From Mucilaginibacter defluvii (lineage in GTDB: Bacteria > Bacteroidota > Bacteroidia > Sphingobacteriales > Sphingobacteriaceae): a stretch of DNA of 64,000 bases. Location of the stretch: positions 275,193-339,192 of the forward strand of contig NZ_BAABJI010000001.1 of the NCBI RefSeq assembly GCF_039543225.1. The letters are read 5' to 3'. Positions 28,902-38,205 of this stretch are shown in pieces. The notes below the pieces were generated by a model, which was given only the letters and a program-made list of their open reading frames with translations, ran no database searches and was not told the origin of the DNA. The position numbers and the translations under genes were made by a program. How positions within the stretch are numbered: position 1 is the first letter of the stretch; every line of letters begins with the position of its first letter.

Positions 28902-29974
28902 TGGAAAACGTTACAGAATCAGCTATAAATGTAAATGCAGCAGCACTGGAGGCCTTTGCCCAAAAGTTGTTGCTTGCCGCCGGTTTTGATGGACTTTCGT
29001 CGCGCACAGCGGCCGAGGGTTTGGTGCAGGCATCATTACGCGGTGTTGATTCGCATGGTATACGGTTATTGCCTCATTATGTAAAGGCGCTAAAGGCCGG
29101 GCGTTTAACCCCACAGCCAGAATTTAAATTTGAACAGACGGGGCCAACCACCGGCATCATCAATGCCGACCATGCACTGGGTTTCCCGGCAGGCCAAACA
29201 GCCATTGATAAGGCTATGGAGATTGCTGCCCAACAAGGTATGGCCGCGGTAACGGTTACCAATTCGTCGCATTGCGGTATGTTGGCGTACTATACCATAC
29301 AAGCCGCCAAAAAAGGCTTTTTTGCTTTAGCGGTAACTAACACCACGCCGAGGCTTATCCCGACAGGTTCAAAAAAGGCATTTCTAGGTACTAACCCATT
29401 TTGTTATGCCTTTCCGTTGCAAAACGAAGAGCCGCTATGTTATGATGCCGCTACTACGCAGATTACCGGTAATAAAATACAATTATACCGCCAGTTAGGG
29501 CTTGCCTTACCTGATGGTGTAGCTGCCGATAAGGATGGCAACATCACCACTGATGCTAAATTAGCCGAGCTGTTGGTGCCATTTGGAGATTATAAAGGCT
29601 TTGGGATTGCTTTGCTGGTAGATATACTTTGCGGCGCGCTATGCGGTATGCCTAACGGCGACCAGGTAAGTGCCATGTACGGTGCCGATATATCAGGTAA
29701 AAGACTGCTTGGTCAGTTTTACCTGGTATTTGATATCAACCGCTTCAGGCCGCTACAGGCTTTTGCGCAGGAACTGCAGGAAGAAATGGACCGCCTGCGT
29801 GCATTGCCATCCGTTGATGGCCGCGCTATAATGGCTCCTGGCGATCCGGAAAAATTGATCAGTGCTGAACGCGCTACATCAGGCATCCCTCTGGAGCCCG
29901 AGATTTTTGCATCGTTACAATCGGTTGCTGATGAACTGAATGTAACCGGAATTAATGAGATAATTTTAAACTGA
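28901..29974 (+). CDS. Ldh-family 2-hydroxyacid oxidoreductase (malate/L-lactate dehydrogenase type)
   Basis: A 357-residue NAD(P)-dependent enzyme of the Ldh_2 fold, unrelated to Rossmann dehydrogenases. The motifs GVDSHGIRLLPHYV (about residues 47-60) and SSHCGMLAYY with the catalytic His are present. Relatives act on malate, sulfolactate, ureidoglycolate or 2,3-diketogulonate, all at a 2-hydroxy/2-keto acid position. It is translationally coupled to the glycosyltransferase and lies 15 bases before a cytidylyltransferase, so its substrate is probably a sugar acid for a CMP-activated donor. That is an inference. Confidence 0.85.
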   Translation: MENVTESAINVNAAALEAFAQKLLLAAGFDGLSSRTAAEGLVQASLRGVDSHGIRLLPHYVKALKAGRLTPQPEFKFEQTGPTTGIINADHALGFPAGQTAIDKAMEIAAQQGMAAVTVTNSSHCGMLAYYTIQAAKKGFFALAVTNTTPRLIPTGSKKAFLGTNPFCYAFPLQNEEPLCYDAATTQITGNKIQLYRQLGLALPDGVAADKDGNITTDAKLAELLVPFGDYKGFGIALLVDILCGALCGMPNGDQVSAMYGADISGKRLLGQFYLVFDINRFRPLQAFAQELQEEMDRLRALPSVDGRAIMAPGDPEKLISAERATSGIPLEPEIFASLQSVADELNVTGINEIILN

Positions 29975-29989
29975 TATACATATCTTAAT

Positions 29990-30709
29990 ATGGAGAAGAA
30001 ATCAATAGTACTGGCTATTACACCGGCAAGGGGCGGCTCAAAAGGCGTTCCGCGTAAAAATATTATCGATCTGGGTGGAAAGCCACTTGTTGCACATACC
30101 ATTACACAGGCGAAAAAGGCCACGCTGATTGACGAGTATATTGTAAACAGTGAGGACGAAGAAATCCGTCAGGTAGCGGAAAAGTGGGGTGCCAATACCA
30201 TGACCCGCCCGGATATGTACGCCCATGACCAGATATTGCAGGAAGTTGATTTGTTGCTGAAATGGACCGTAGAGCAATTTGAGGAAGCTAACCCGGATAA
30301 GCACGTTGATATAGTAGTATTGCTATACCCGACAGCGCCGCTGCGTAATGTATCAGCTATTGATGCTGCTATTGATCTGGTGAAAAACCAGGGATATGAT
30401 TCGGCATTGAGCTTATACTATGATACCCGTTACCTATGGAGTGTAACCGACGAAGGAACTACAGTAGAACCGCGTAATTACGACCCAAACAAGCGTATGC
30501 CGCGCCAAAAAGAATCATGGAACCAATGGGCAGAGAACAAAGCCATTTATGCCACCAAGCGTGATATACTATTTTCTATCGGTCGTATCGGACCAAAATG
30601 CGGGTACGTAGAAATGGAAAAATGGCGCTCAATAGACATTGACGAACCTGTAGACCTAGAAATGGCTCGCGCCCTATATCAAGCTAAAAAAGACATACTG
30701 GATTCGTAA
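29990..30709 (+). CDS. NeuA-like cytidylyltransferase (module A)
   Basis: A 239-residue enzyme of the acylneuraminate cytidylyltransferase family, which transfers CMP from CTP to the anomeric hydroxyl of a 2-keto sugar acid. The nucleotide-binding loop ARGGSKGVPRKN is at residues 13-24 and LLYPTAPLRN is the mid-domain motif. No NeuB, NeuC or KdsA partner is seen nearby. Instead the neighbours are an Ldh-family oxidoreductase and an MDR dehydrogenase, so the substrate is unlikely to be ordinary sialic acid. Confidence 0.88.
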   Translation: MEKKSIVLAITPARGGSKGVPRKNIIDLGGKPLVAHTITQAKKATLIDEYIVNSEDEEIRQVAEKWGANTMTRPDMYAHDQILQEVDLLLKWTVEQFEEANPDKHVDIVVLLYPTAPLRNVSAIDAAIDLVKNQGYDSALSLYYDTRYLWSVTDEGTTVEPRNYDPNKRMPRQKESWNQWAENKAIYATKRDILFSIGRIGPKCGYVEMEKWRSIDIDEPVDLEMARALYQAKKDILDS

Positions 30710-30745
30710 TCATTACACTATTAGTAAGCAATTATTCAAAAGAAT

Positions 30746-32122
30746 ATGATCGTCGGCAAAGAATACAAAGACAAGTTTCTCCCCCACTGGGAAAAATGGA
30801 AACGCGTAACTTTCCGTGGTTATAATTATGGAGGGATAATTGCGAATGAGTTATCTCATCTTCATCACATAGATGGTAATGGTAAAAAATATAATCTTGC
30901 AGGCGAACTGAAATTTTTATTAAAAAGTTTGTTTTATAAGAACTTAAATTTACCAGTTTCTGTAACCAACATATCAGGTAATGCATCTTGTAGCAATACT
31001 ATTGGTTTTGTAATGGATGATGATAATCGTGGTGATTATTTAAAACAATGTGAATTTGTCTTAAATCAATTGAACGATTATAAAATACGTGTTTTTACAG
31101 TTGTTAAGGACGTTAAACTAAAAAAGCGATTTGCTTTTGGCTCAAGCATAAACAAGCTTATAATTGTAGTAAAAGTATTATCTAACGTATCAGTTAAAAA
31201 GTCCTTCAAGTCACAGTCATTATCAAAGAATATAAATCTGCTTGCCAAATGTCTTTTTTATTATGATGTGATTGAGAATATTAAACTAAACAAACTCTTA
31301 GATAATGTAGATTTATTGATTGCTTTCTCAGATATGAAGCAGTACGGTAATATCTTTGTCCAATCTGCAAAAATACAGGGTATAGTGACAGGGACATTAC
31401 AGCATGGTATATATATCAGGCACAAAGATGATCAATACTCTCAATCAGCTATTAATTATTTGAATTCACCTGCTGATTACTTATTGGGCTGGGGAGAAAG
31501 TATTGTAAACGTTTTTAATGTGGATGGTCAAACGGTTAAGAAAGTATTATTATCAGGCAGTTCTGTAAAAGACTATCAAATAGATGATTACTATACTACA
31601 ATGGACCAAACCAGATTGCCATCAAATAAATTCGTTGTGTTGTTCTCTCGAAGTACACTAAGGCAGTCAAATGCTGATATGCTTCGCATTTCGCAAATAG
31701 TTGCATCCGAAACGGGATATCGGTTTGATGTATTAATGCACCCTACTAATAAAATGGAGCATTATGAGTTTGATAAATGCACTAATCTTAATAAGATTTA
31801 TCAAGATTCATCATTATTACTAAAACTCATAGATGATTCTGACTTCTGTATTTGCCATTCTACTACTGTATATTTTACATCGTTGTTAAAACACAAAGCT
31901 TGTTTTAGGTACGAGGATAAATATTTTATTGATTATGGAGGACTTAATGATAAGTTCAGTGATGAAAAAGAGCTTCTCAACAAAATTACAGAAAGTGCTC
32001 ATTCTCTTGAAAACGATAAAAAGAAGCAGGTAGAAATGTTGCTAAAACATCAGTTTGGAAATATCGAATATTCTTATAAAAAAAGCATACAAACGTTATT
32101 AAATCAAGCCGTTAAAAGTTAA
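30746..32122 (+). CDS. Putative GT-B surface-carbohydrate transferase (CDP-glycerol/polysialyltransferase-like)
   Basis: A 458-residue protein without a confident family. The C-terminal half contains GTLQHGIY, LLGWG, and CHSTTVYFTSLLKHKACF, resembling the QHG and ST(x)n-E/K-P motifs of GT-B enzymes that use CMP- or CDP-linked donors such as TagF or polysialyltransferases. It follows a cytidylyltransferase by 36 bases, which would fit. The DNA is visibly richer in A and T than the genes on either side, as are the next two genes, suggesting lateral acquisition. Confidence 0.5.
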   Translation: MIVGKEYKDKFLPHWEKWKRVTFRGYNYGGIIANELSHLHHIDGNGKKYNLAGELKFLLKSLFYKNLNLPVSVTNISGNASCSNTIGFVMDDDNRGDYLKQCEFVLNQLNDYKIRVFTVVKDVKLKKRFAFGSSINKLIIVVKVLSNVSVKKSFKSQSLSKNINLLAKCLFYYDVIENIKLNKLLDNVDLLIAFSDMKQYGNIFVQSAKIQGIVTGTLQHGIYIRHKDDQYSQSAINYLNSPADYLLGWGESIVNVFNVDGQTVKKVLLSGSSVKDYQIDDYYTTMDQTRLPSNKFVVLFSRSTLRQSNADMLRISQIVASETGYRFDVLMHPTNKMEHYEFDKCTNLNKIYQDSSLLLKLIDDSDFCICHSTTVYFTSLLKHKACFRYEDKYFIDYGGLNDKFSDEKELLNKITESAHSLENDKKKQVEMLLKHQFGNIEYSYKKSIQTLLNQAVKS

Positions 32123-32145
32123 AATATATCTTGTAAAGACTGACT

Positions 32146-33228
32146 ATGAATAAAAAAGCCAGAGTAATTGCATTCTATTTGCCACAGTTTTATCCTATAC
32201 CTGAGAACGACAAATTTTGGGGGAAAGGTTTTACAGAATGGACGAATGTAGCGGCAGCTAAGCCTCTTTATAAAGGGCATCAACAACCGGTCATTCCCGG
32301 AGATCTGAGTTTTTATGACTTAAGATTGCCTGAAATAAGAGAAGCACAAGCTAAGTTGGCTAAAGAGCATGGTGTGGAAGCATTTTGTTACTGGCATTAT
32401 TGGTTTGGCCGTGGACGTCGTATTCTTGATCGTGTTTTTGATGAGGTAGTTAAATCAGGTACACCTGATTTTCCATTCTGTCTTGGGTGGGGTAACGAGA
32501 CTTGGTCAGGAATATGGCATGGTTCACCGGGTACTGTGCTTATAAAACAAGAATATCCTGATGTGAGGGACTTTGAGGATCATTTTAACACAATTTTACC
32601 AGCTTTTTTGGATAAAAGATATTTAACGGTAGACGGAAAACCTTTATTTCTCATATATCGTCCAGGAGATAAAGATTTCGATATACATCTTTTCGTTTCA
32701 ACATGGCAGCGACTTGCCAAGCAAAACGGACTCCCTGGCGTATATTTTGTTGGTGTACTCAATGGTAAGAAACCGTCTGAGGTAAGCATGGACGCTCTTG
32801 TGTCAAATGCAATTAGCCCTGTGGTAACGCAAGTAGAAAAGAAAAAATTTGGAAATATTCAAATGAAGGCTCGCCGAAAGTTTCCACTTTATAATTCATT
32901 TTTTCTACCGCGCCGCATATCGTATAAAGACTTTATTGCTCAGCAAGAAGCGGATGGATTACCTGAAGGCTATTTACCTAACATAGTGCCACGTTGGGAT
33001 AATACGCCCAGAAGTAAAAAAAGGGGAGTAGTACTAATGGACTCAACGGCTGAGCTTTTTGAGATACATGTTAAAAGCGTAATCAAATCAATCCAAAATA
33101 AACCAGAGCAGGAGCGTATAGCATTTCTTAAATCTTGGAATGAATGGGCTGAAGGTAATTACATTGAGCCTGATCGCGAAACTGAAAATTCATATTTAGA
33201 AGTTTTAAAAAAATGTGTTGAGGGTTGA
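32146..33228 (+). CDS. WbsX-family (GH99-like) polysaccharide biosynthesis protein
   Basis: A 360-residue protein opening RVIAFYLPQFYPIPENDKFW and GFTEWTNVAAAKP, then FCYWHYWFGRGRRIL and FLKSWNEWAEGNYIEPD near the end. These are hallmark blocks of the WbsX family, which resembles family 99 endo-mannosidases and occurs in O-antigen and capsule loci. The catalytic activity of WbsX proteins is unsettled; trimming or transfer of a glycan are both possible. It lies in the AT-rich segment. Confidence 0.85.
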   Translation: MNKKARVIAFYLPQFYPIPENDKFWGKGFTEWTNVAAAKPLYKGHQQPVIPGDLSFYDLRLPEIREAQAKLAKEHGVEAFCYWHYWFGRGRRILDRVFDEVVKSGTPDFPFCLGWGNETWSGIWHGSPGTVLIKQEYPDVRDFEDHFNTILPAFLDKRYLTVDGKPLFLIYRPGDKDFDIHLFVSTWQRLAKQNGLPGVYFVGVLNGKKPSEVSMDALVSNAISPVVTQVEKKKFGNIQMKARRKFPLYNSFFLPRRISYKDFIAQQEADGLPEGYLPNIVPRWDNTPRSKKRGVVLMDSTAELFEIHVKSVIKSIQNKPEQERIAFLKSWNEWAEGNYIEPDRETENSYLEVLKKCVEG

Positions 33229-33229
33229 T

Positions 33230-34252
33230 ATGAAAGTTTTGTTGACATCAAATGCTAATAATCCATATATAACAGAACTTGTAAAAGAGTTGTCAAAAGT
33301 AATGGAAATTAAAAATTCAGTTACTGATTTTTGGGAATCCGATGAAATATTTGATGTTGTTCATATACAATGGCCCGAAGAGTTATTTAAATGGTTAGCC
33401 CCCTCTGACGAACAGTTAAATCATTTTAAAGTTCGGTTTGAAACTTGGAAAGGGCGTGGAAGTAAAATAGTGATTACAAGGCATAATGAATTGCCAAATA
33501 AGGAAGATGCCTTAAGCTTTAAGTCACTTTATGATTTTTCATATGCAACGGCTGATGCGGTTATTCATTTGGGACGATACAGTTTTGAACGGTTTGCTGA
33601 TAATAGAACTATAAATGAGGTTATTCCACACCATGTTTACACAAGTTATCCAAATTTGGTAAGTCGGAGTGAGGCTAGAAGTAAGCTTGGTATACCTGAA
33701 AAAGCTAAGGTTATATTATGCTTTGGAATGATTAGAACAAAGGATGAAAAAAAACTTATTTTTAAGGCTTTCTCCAAATTAAATATCACTAACAAATATT
33801 TATTAATACCTGGTTTTTTTGAACGGTATTCTTTTAAAAAACTTCCGTTAAAAAAGACGGTAATTAGATTAAAGCATTATTTTAAAAGTGTGTTTTCAAA
33901 TCAGTGGCTTGGTTTTAAATTCGTTCCACACAATGAAGTCCAATTTTTTTTCAATGCTGCTGATGTCGTTCTAATACCGAGACTGGAAAATTTGACATCT
34001 GGAGTAGTTTATTTATCTCTGGCGTTTAATAAATATGTAGTAGGGCCTGAAAATGGAAATATTACTGAAGTTTTAGATAAGTTTGGCTTTCCGAAATTTA
34101 ATGGAGCGGATGAATTATCTGTGATCACTGCTTTAGAGAAAGCACTATCTATTGAAGAATGCGGCAAAGTTTCAGAAGCAGCTAAAGAGCAATTTTCATT
34201 GTCTCATTCAGTCAAGCTGCATGTAGACCTATACACCACCATAACCCAATAG
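33230..34252 (+). CDS. GT-B glycosyltransferase
   Basis: A protein of about 340 residues with a GT4-like layout: MKVLLTSNANNPY at the start, a second Rossmann domain from about residue 155 (AKVILCFGMIRTKDEKKLI) and ADVVLIPRLENLTSG near the donor site. The frame extends upstream to a GTG at 33215 inside the previous gene, but the ATG at 33230, one base after that gene's stop, gives a normal N-terminus. AT-rich like the two genes before it. Confidence 0.75.
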   Translation: MKVLLTSNANNPYITELVKELSKVMEIKNSVTDFWESDEIFDVVHIQWPEELFKWLAPSDEQLNHFKVRFETWKGRGSKIVITRHNELPNKEDALSFKSLYDFSYATADAVIHLGRYSFERFADNRTINEVIPHHVYTSYPNLVSRSEARSKLGIPEKAKVILCFGMIRTKDEKKLIFKAFSKLNITNKYLLIPGFFERYSFKKLPLKKTVIRLKHYFKSVFSNQWLGFKFVPHNEVQFFFNAADVVLIPRLENLTSGVVYLSLAFNKYVVGPENGNITEVLDKFGFPKFNGADELSVITALEKALSIEECGKVSEAAKEQFSLSHSVKLHVDLYTTITQ

Positions 34253-34256
34253 TCAA

Positions 34257-35156
34257 ATGCGAACTTATACTCCATTCGTCACCGTCATTATCCCCACTTT
34301 TAACGATTGGGATAGGTTGGCGTTGTGTTTGCGAGCGTTGGAACGGCAAACTTATCCGGCTGACAGGTTTGAGATTATTGTCGCTAATAACAATCCTGTT
34401 GATATAGTGCCTGAGGGTTATAATTTACCTGCTAACTGTCAGGTAATCACTGAGGCAAAACCCGGTTCGTATGCGGCGCGTAACGCCGCGCTTAAAATTG
34501 CAAAAGGGGATATATTGGCGTTTACCGATTCGGATTGTATTCCGTATGATGACTGGATCAGCACGGCCGTTAATCATTTTGATAATCATCCGCAATGCTA
34601 TCGTATTGGCGGCAGTGTAGAGTTGTTTTACCAATCAGCAAAGCTTACTAAAGCAGAGCTATATGAAAGTGTCTTCGCTTTCAACCAGGAGCGATATGTA
34701 AACGTAGAAGGAACCAGCATCACAGCCAATATGTTTACTAGGCGTAAGGTTTTTGATGCGGTAGGCGACTTTAATGATACGCTGATGTCGGGAGGTGATT
34801 ATGAGTGGGGCGTTCGTGCGTTAAAAGGAGGGTTCGGAATTGATTACGTTCCGGAGTTAGTTATTAAACATCCGGCCAGGCATGATCTGAAAGAGATTGC
34901 CGACAAAGCCCGCCGTGTTGGTGGCGGACAAGCGGGTTTTCAGCAGAATAAAAAGATCGATAAACTGGGGCACATCATCAGTTTCATAAAAGAAGTAAGG
35001 CCAACCGGGGGGGATATCAGGTATATTATGAAGAAAGGGAAAAACCTTTCTTTAAGGCAAAAACTTGACGTTTTCTTTGTTCGATATTACCTCAAGGCCG
35101 TTCGTTCAGCTGAGCGTTACAGAGTGTTAACCGGCAAAAAGGCCAGCAGATTTTAG
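34257..35156 (+). CDS. Family 2 glycosyltransferase
   Basis: A 299-residue GT-A enzyme. FVTVIIPTFNDWDRL opens the nucleotide-binding domain, LAFTDSDCIPYDDWI carries the DxD metal site, and GGDYEWGVRALKGG is the ED-type acceptor motif. It would add one sugar to the lipid-linked repeat unit on the cytoplasmic side. Base composition returns to the local average here. Two bases separate its stop from the next gene. Confidence 0.88.
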   Translation: MRTYTPFVTVIIPTFNDWDRLALCLRALERQTYPADRFEIIVANNNPVDIVPEGYNLPANCQVITEAKPGSYAARNAALKIAKGDILAFTDSDCIPYDDWISTAVNHFDNHPQCYRIGGSVELFYQSAKLTKAELYESVFAFNQERYVNVEGTSITANMFTRRKVFDAVGDFNDTLMSGGDYEWGVRALKGGFGIDYVPELVIKHPARHDLKEIADKARRVGGGQAGFQQNKKIDKLGHIISFIKEVRPTGGDIRYIMKKGKNLSLRQKLDVFFVRYYLKAVRSAERYRVLTGKKASRF

Positions 35157-35158
35157 TT

Positions 35159-36058
35159 ATGAAGTTTTCGGTTATCATACCCACATACAATCGTCCGGCA
35201 TTTTTAAAGGAAGCGCTGCAAAGTGTTGCTGAACAAACTTATACCGACTACGAGGTTGTGGTGATTAATGACCACCAACCTGACCAGGAAGAAGTTGATA
35301 GAGTTTGCGCACAGTTTGAAAAAGTTAGGGTTATTCATCATGAGCAATCAAAAGGCGGTAACGCGGCACGAAACACAGGTATAAAAAACTCGGACGGCTC
35401 ACTGATCGCTTTTCTGGATGATGATGATCTGTGGCTTCCAAACAAACTTGAAGAACATTACAAAACACATAATTCAGCGCCTGAAATCGGGTTGGTTTAT
35501 TCCAACTGTATCATGTTCAGCGATGAAAGCCCAGCGTTAAGCGAGGCAAAGCGCGATCTGCCGACTGATGTGTTGAACGCAATGCGTAAAGGCGATTTTT
35601 GCCCTATTACCACCACCAGTGTTACGGTTACCAAAAAGGCGATAGAAGAGAGCGGGCTGTTTGATGAAAACCTGGTATCTTTTCAGGATTGGGATATGTG
35701 GTTTCGCATTGCACATCAATATAAGTTTGCGCATATAGATAAATCACTAATCAAATTTAGGGAGCACTTTGGCGAACGTACATCAAAATCCATAGACAAA
35801 CGTTTAAAAGGTTTAGGGCAGGTAGTACAGAAATGGAAAGCTAAAGTAGATATGTCGGCATTCAATAAGATTTTTCTGCGTAGAACTTACTACTTTTATG
35901 CGTGTGATCTGATAACGGCAAACAAACGGTTAAAAGCTTTGTCATACTCGTCAAAACTGCTAAGCCCGGATTTATTGTCTGTAGATTCACTTAAAAGGTT
36001 TATAAAAGTATTGGTTGGTGTAACGCGTCCGGCGCGTACATCTCAACATAAAGTGTAA
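35159..36058 (+). CDS. Family 2 glycosyltransferase
   Basis: A 299-residue GT-A enzyme opening MKFSVIIPTYNRPAFLKEAL, with the metal site LIAFLDDDDLWLPNKLE and the acceptor motif SFQDWDMWFRIA. Inverting glycosyltransferase of the repeat-unit assembly set; the sugar cannot be inferred. It starts two bases after its neighbour and ends just before the polymerase gene. Confidence 0.9.
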   Translation: MKFSVIIPTYNRPAFLKEALQSVAEQTYTDYEVVVINDHQPDQEEVDRVCAQFEKVRVIHHEQSKGGNAARNTGIKNSDGSLIAFLDDDDLWLPNKLEEHYKTHNSAPEIGLVYSNCIMFSDESPALSEAKRDLPTDVLNAMRKGDFCPITTTSVTVTKKAIEESGLFDENLVSFQDWDMWFRIAHQYKFAHIDKSLIKFREHFGERTSKSIDKRLKGLGQVVQKWKAKVDMSAFNKIFLRRTYYFYACDLITANKRLKALSYSSKLLSPDLLSVDSLKRFIKVLVGVTRPARTSQHKV

Positions 36059-36059
36059 C

Positions 36060-37310
36060 ATGACGCTAAAAAAGAATTTAGCTTTTATATCAGTTTTCCT
36101 GCTAATAGCAACCTCAGGTATTCCCTTTTTTCAAGGGCAGATGGGGTTTATCGCTATCGGCTTAATGTGTAGCTTAACAAGCTTTTTGTTGTATACTGAT
36201 CGAAAAGTTGATAAACGATTCTTATTGTTTATGACAGTCGTGTTACTGGTACAAATATTTCAGGGTGCGTCGGGTGGTCAATATTTCTGGTCTACGTATT
36301 TTGGTTTGATGCTGCGCTTTTTTTGGGGTTACATGGTTATCCGTACAACCAAAATGGATTTTTTGAAATTGTACGTCAAGCAATTGTATTTTTTCTCGTA
36401 CATCAGTATATTTTTCTACCTGGCTATGGTTCTCGTGCCTAATTCAGAGGCCATATTCGGTAAGTTATCGGCGCCATTCGCTTTCTTTCCGTTCAGTTCC
36501 ACACTCGAAAATTCTGATCAAACTTTCCATATCATTATATATAACTTTCACGGCTACCGGTATTTGTATCAATCTAACGAATCGTTACAGATGATACGTA
36601 ATTGCGGCCCTTTCTGGGAGCCGGGTGCTTTTGTAGGGTTCCTAATCATGTCGCTGTTTTTCCTGTACATCTCTGAGGGTACAATAAAAAACAAAAAAGG
36701 GCTTGTGTTCATCATAGCCATGGCTACTACCTATAGTACTACGGGTTACCTGGCATTAATGTTATCGCTCTTTGTACTGTTAAAAGCTGAGTTTAATAAA
36801 TATAAGGTAGTGATTATACCGTTGTTAGCGGCTATTTCGATGTATGCCTTCTTCAACTTATCCTTCCTTAATAGTAAAATTAAAGATCAAAGTGCGAAGG
36901 ATTCTGACAAATCTCGTTTCGGATCAGCCGCGAGGGATTTAGAGTTCTTCTTTGATAGTCCGTTTTTTGGACAGGGTCGTAATGCCGAAAGTGCTTACGG
37001 TCAGGCAACATCCGGCGATGCCACAACCAATAACGGGTTAACCAGTACGCTGGCCGGTATGGGTATCGTATATATGGTTGCCTTTTCGTGGATGATAATT
37101 TACTCGCTGCGGCGTTTAAGCAAGTTTTACCAGCGACGATCCGTTGTGCCGCTTTATTTCATCTTTTTGCTGATCAGTTTTTCCGAAACATATTATACTA
37201 TTCCCTTTTTCATGAGTTTAGCATTCTTATATGTAATTACCGACTATAAGATAGGCGCCACCGTAAAAAAGGGATTTAAGATAGCGCCGGTAAAAATTTC
37301 TTATTCATAA
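36060..37310 (+). CDS. Wzy-like O-antigen/capsule polymerase
   Basis: A 416-residue membrane protein with about ten to twelve hydrophobic segments and a large loop near residues 135-190. The loop contains RNCGPFWEPGAFVGFL, typical of the O-antigen polymerase/ligase superfamily. Such proteins join repeat units in the periplasm, and with the Wza and Wzc proteins this points to a Wzy-dependent pathway. Sequence in the family is poorly conserved, so the assignment rests on topology, motif and context. Confidence 0.75.
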   Translation: MTLKKNLAFISVFLLIATSGIPFFQGQMGFIAIGLMCSLTSFLLYTDRKVDKRFLLFMTVVLLVQIFQGASGGQYFWSTYFGLMLRFFWGYMVIRTTKMDFLKLYVKQLYFFSYISIFFYLAMVLVPNSEAIFGKLSAPFAFFPFSSTLENSDQTFHIIIYNFHGYRYLYQSNESLQMIRNCGPFWEPGAFVGFLIMSLFFLYISEGTIKNKKGLVFIIAMATTYSTTGYLALMLSLFVLLKAEFNKYKVVIIPLLAAISMYAFFNLSFLNSKIKDQSAKDSDKSRFGSAARDLEFFFDSPFFGQGRNAESAYGQATSGDATTNNGLTSTLAGMGIVYMVAFSWMIIYSLRRLSKFYQRRSVVPLYFIFLLISFSETYYTIPFFMSLAFLYVITDYKIGATVKKGFKIAPVKISYS

Positions 37311-37338
37311 ATAAAGCCAGTTAAGTATATAAGTTTGT

Positions 37339-38205
37339 ATGAAAGTAGCATTAATAGTTCCAACGTTTAACAGGAGCCAGATATTAATGAATCTGGTGAG
37401 TTACATCGAAAATCAAACTGTAAAGCCCGAGCTTTTTATAGTGGTTAATGATGGGTCAACTGATAATACCTCTGAACTGCTTGCCGCGCATCCTATGGTT
37501 ACTGAACTTAAAGGCGACGGCAACCTTTGGTGGACAGGTTCTGTTAACCTTGGCATCAAATACGTTTTGGATAATCATCCCGAAATTGACCATATAATCC
37601 TGCAAAACGACGATGTGATAATAGCTGACGACTGGCTGGAAACGCTGATCAAAGTTGGTGAGCAAAATCCTAAAGCTTTGGTAGGTTGTGCTGCCGTTGA
37701 TTACCGCGATAAGCAATCCATCACTTACGCGGGCAAGTATACCAATAGCTGGTTTGCTTTTAATAAATTTGTTTATAAAGGTAAAAAGCTGGATGAAATT
37801 GACCGCGAGTTACCTATTTATCCATTTGACCTGATTGGCCGTGGTATTTTGATACCCGTTGAAGTTTTTCATAAAATAGGCCTGTTTGATGCGGAGCATT
37901 TCAAACACCGCGGCGATACCGAACTGCCTTTGAGGGCGCGCAAGGCAGGCTATAAGCTTATCTTATCCTTTAAACCGCTGGTGTTTGAAATGCCTGACAA
38001 AACGCATGGTGTAGATATTAAGCAGAAATATACATTTAAAGATGTTAAACCATTCTTTTGGGATTTCAGATCATCAACCTACATTAAATACCGTTTTTAT
38101 TATTCCAGGATAGTTGCTGATAATCCATTGCAATTCGTTACTTTCTTCACCTTCAGTTTGATGGCGCATTCGCGTAAATTTCTTAGGAGATTTAAGCTGG
38201 TATGA
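37339..38205 (+). CDS. Family 2 glycosyltransferase (rhamnosyltransferase-like)
   Basis: A 288-residue GT-A enzyme opening MKVALIVPTFNRSQILMNLV, with GDGNLWWTGSVNLGI and ILQNDDVIIADDWLETL, a pattern frequent in rhamnosyl- and galactofuranosyl-type enzymes. HRGDTELPLRARKAGY is the acceptor-site motif. The stop overlaps the next start by four bases (ATGA). Confidence 0.85.
   Translation: MKVALIVPTFNRSQILMNLVSYIENQTVKPELFIVVNDGSTDNTSELLAAHPMVTELKGDGNLWWTGSVNLGIKYVLDNHPEIDHIILQNDDVIIADDWLETLIKVGEQNPKALVGCAAVDYRDKQSITYAGKYTNSWFAFNKFVYKGKKLDEIDRELPIYPFDLIGRGILIPVEVFHKIGLFDAEHFKHRGDTELPLRARKAGYKLILSFKPLVFEMPDKTHGVDIKQKYTFKDVKPFFWDFRSSTYIKYRFYYSRIVADNPLQFVTFFTFSLMAHSRKFLRRFKLV

Noticed and set aside
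29990..30709. A standard sialic-acid pathway
   Set aside because: Only the cytidylyltransferase and YhcH-like genes would fit; NeuB and NeuC are absent, and the neighbours are oxidoreductases, so I do not call it sialic-acid synthesis.
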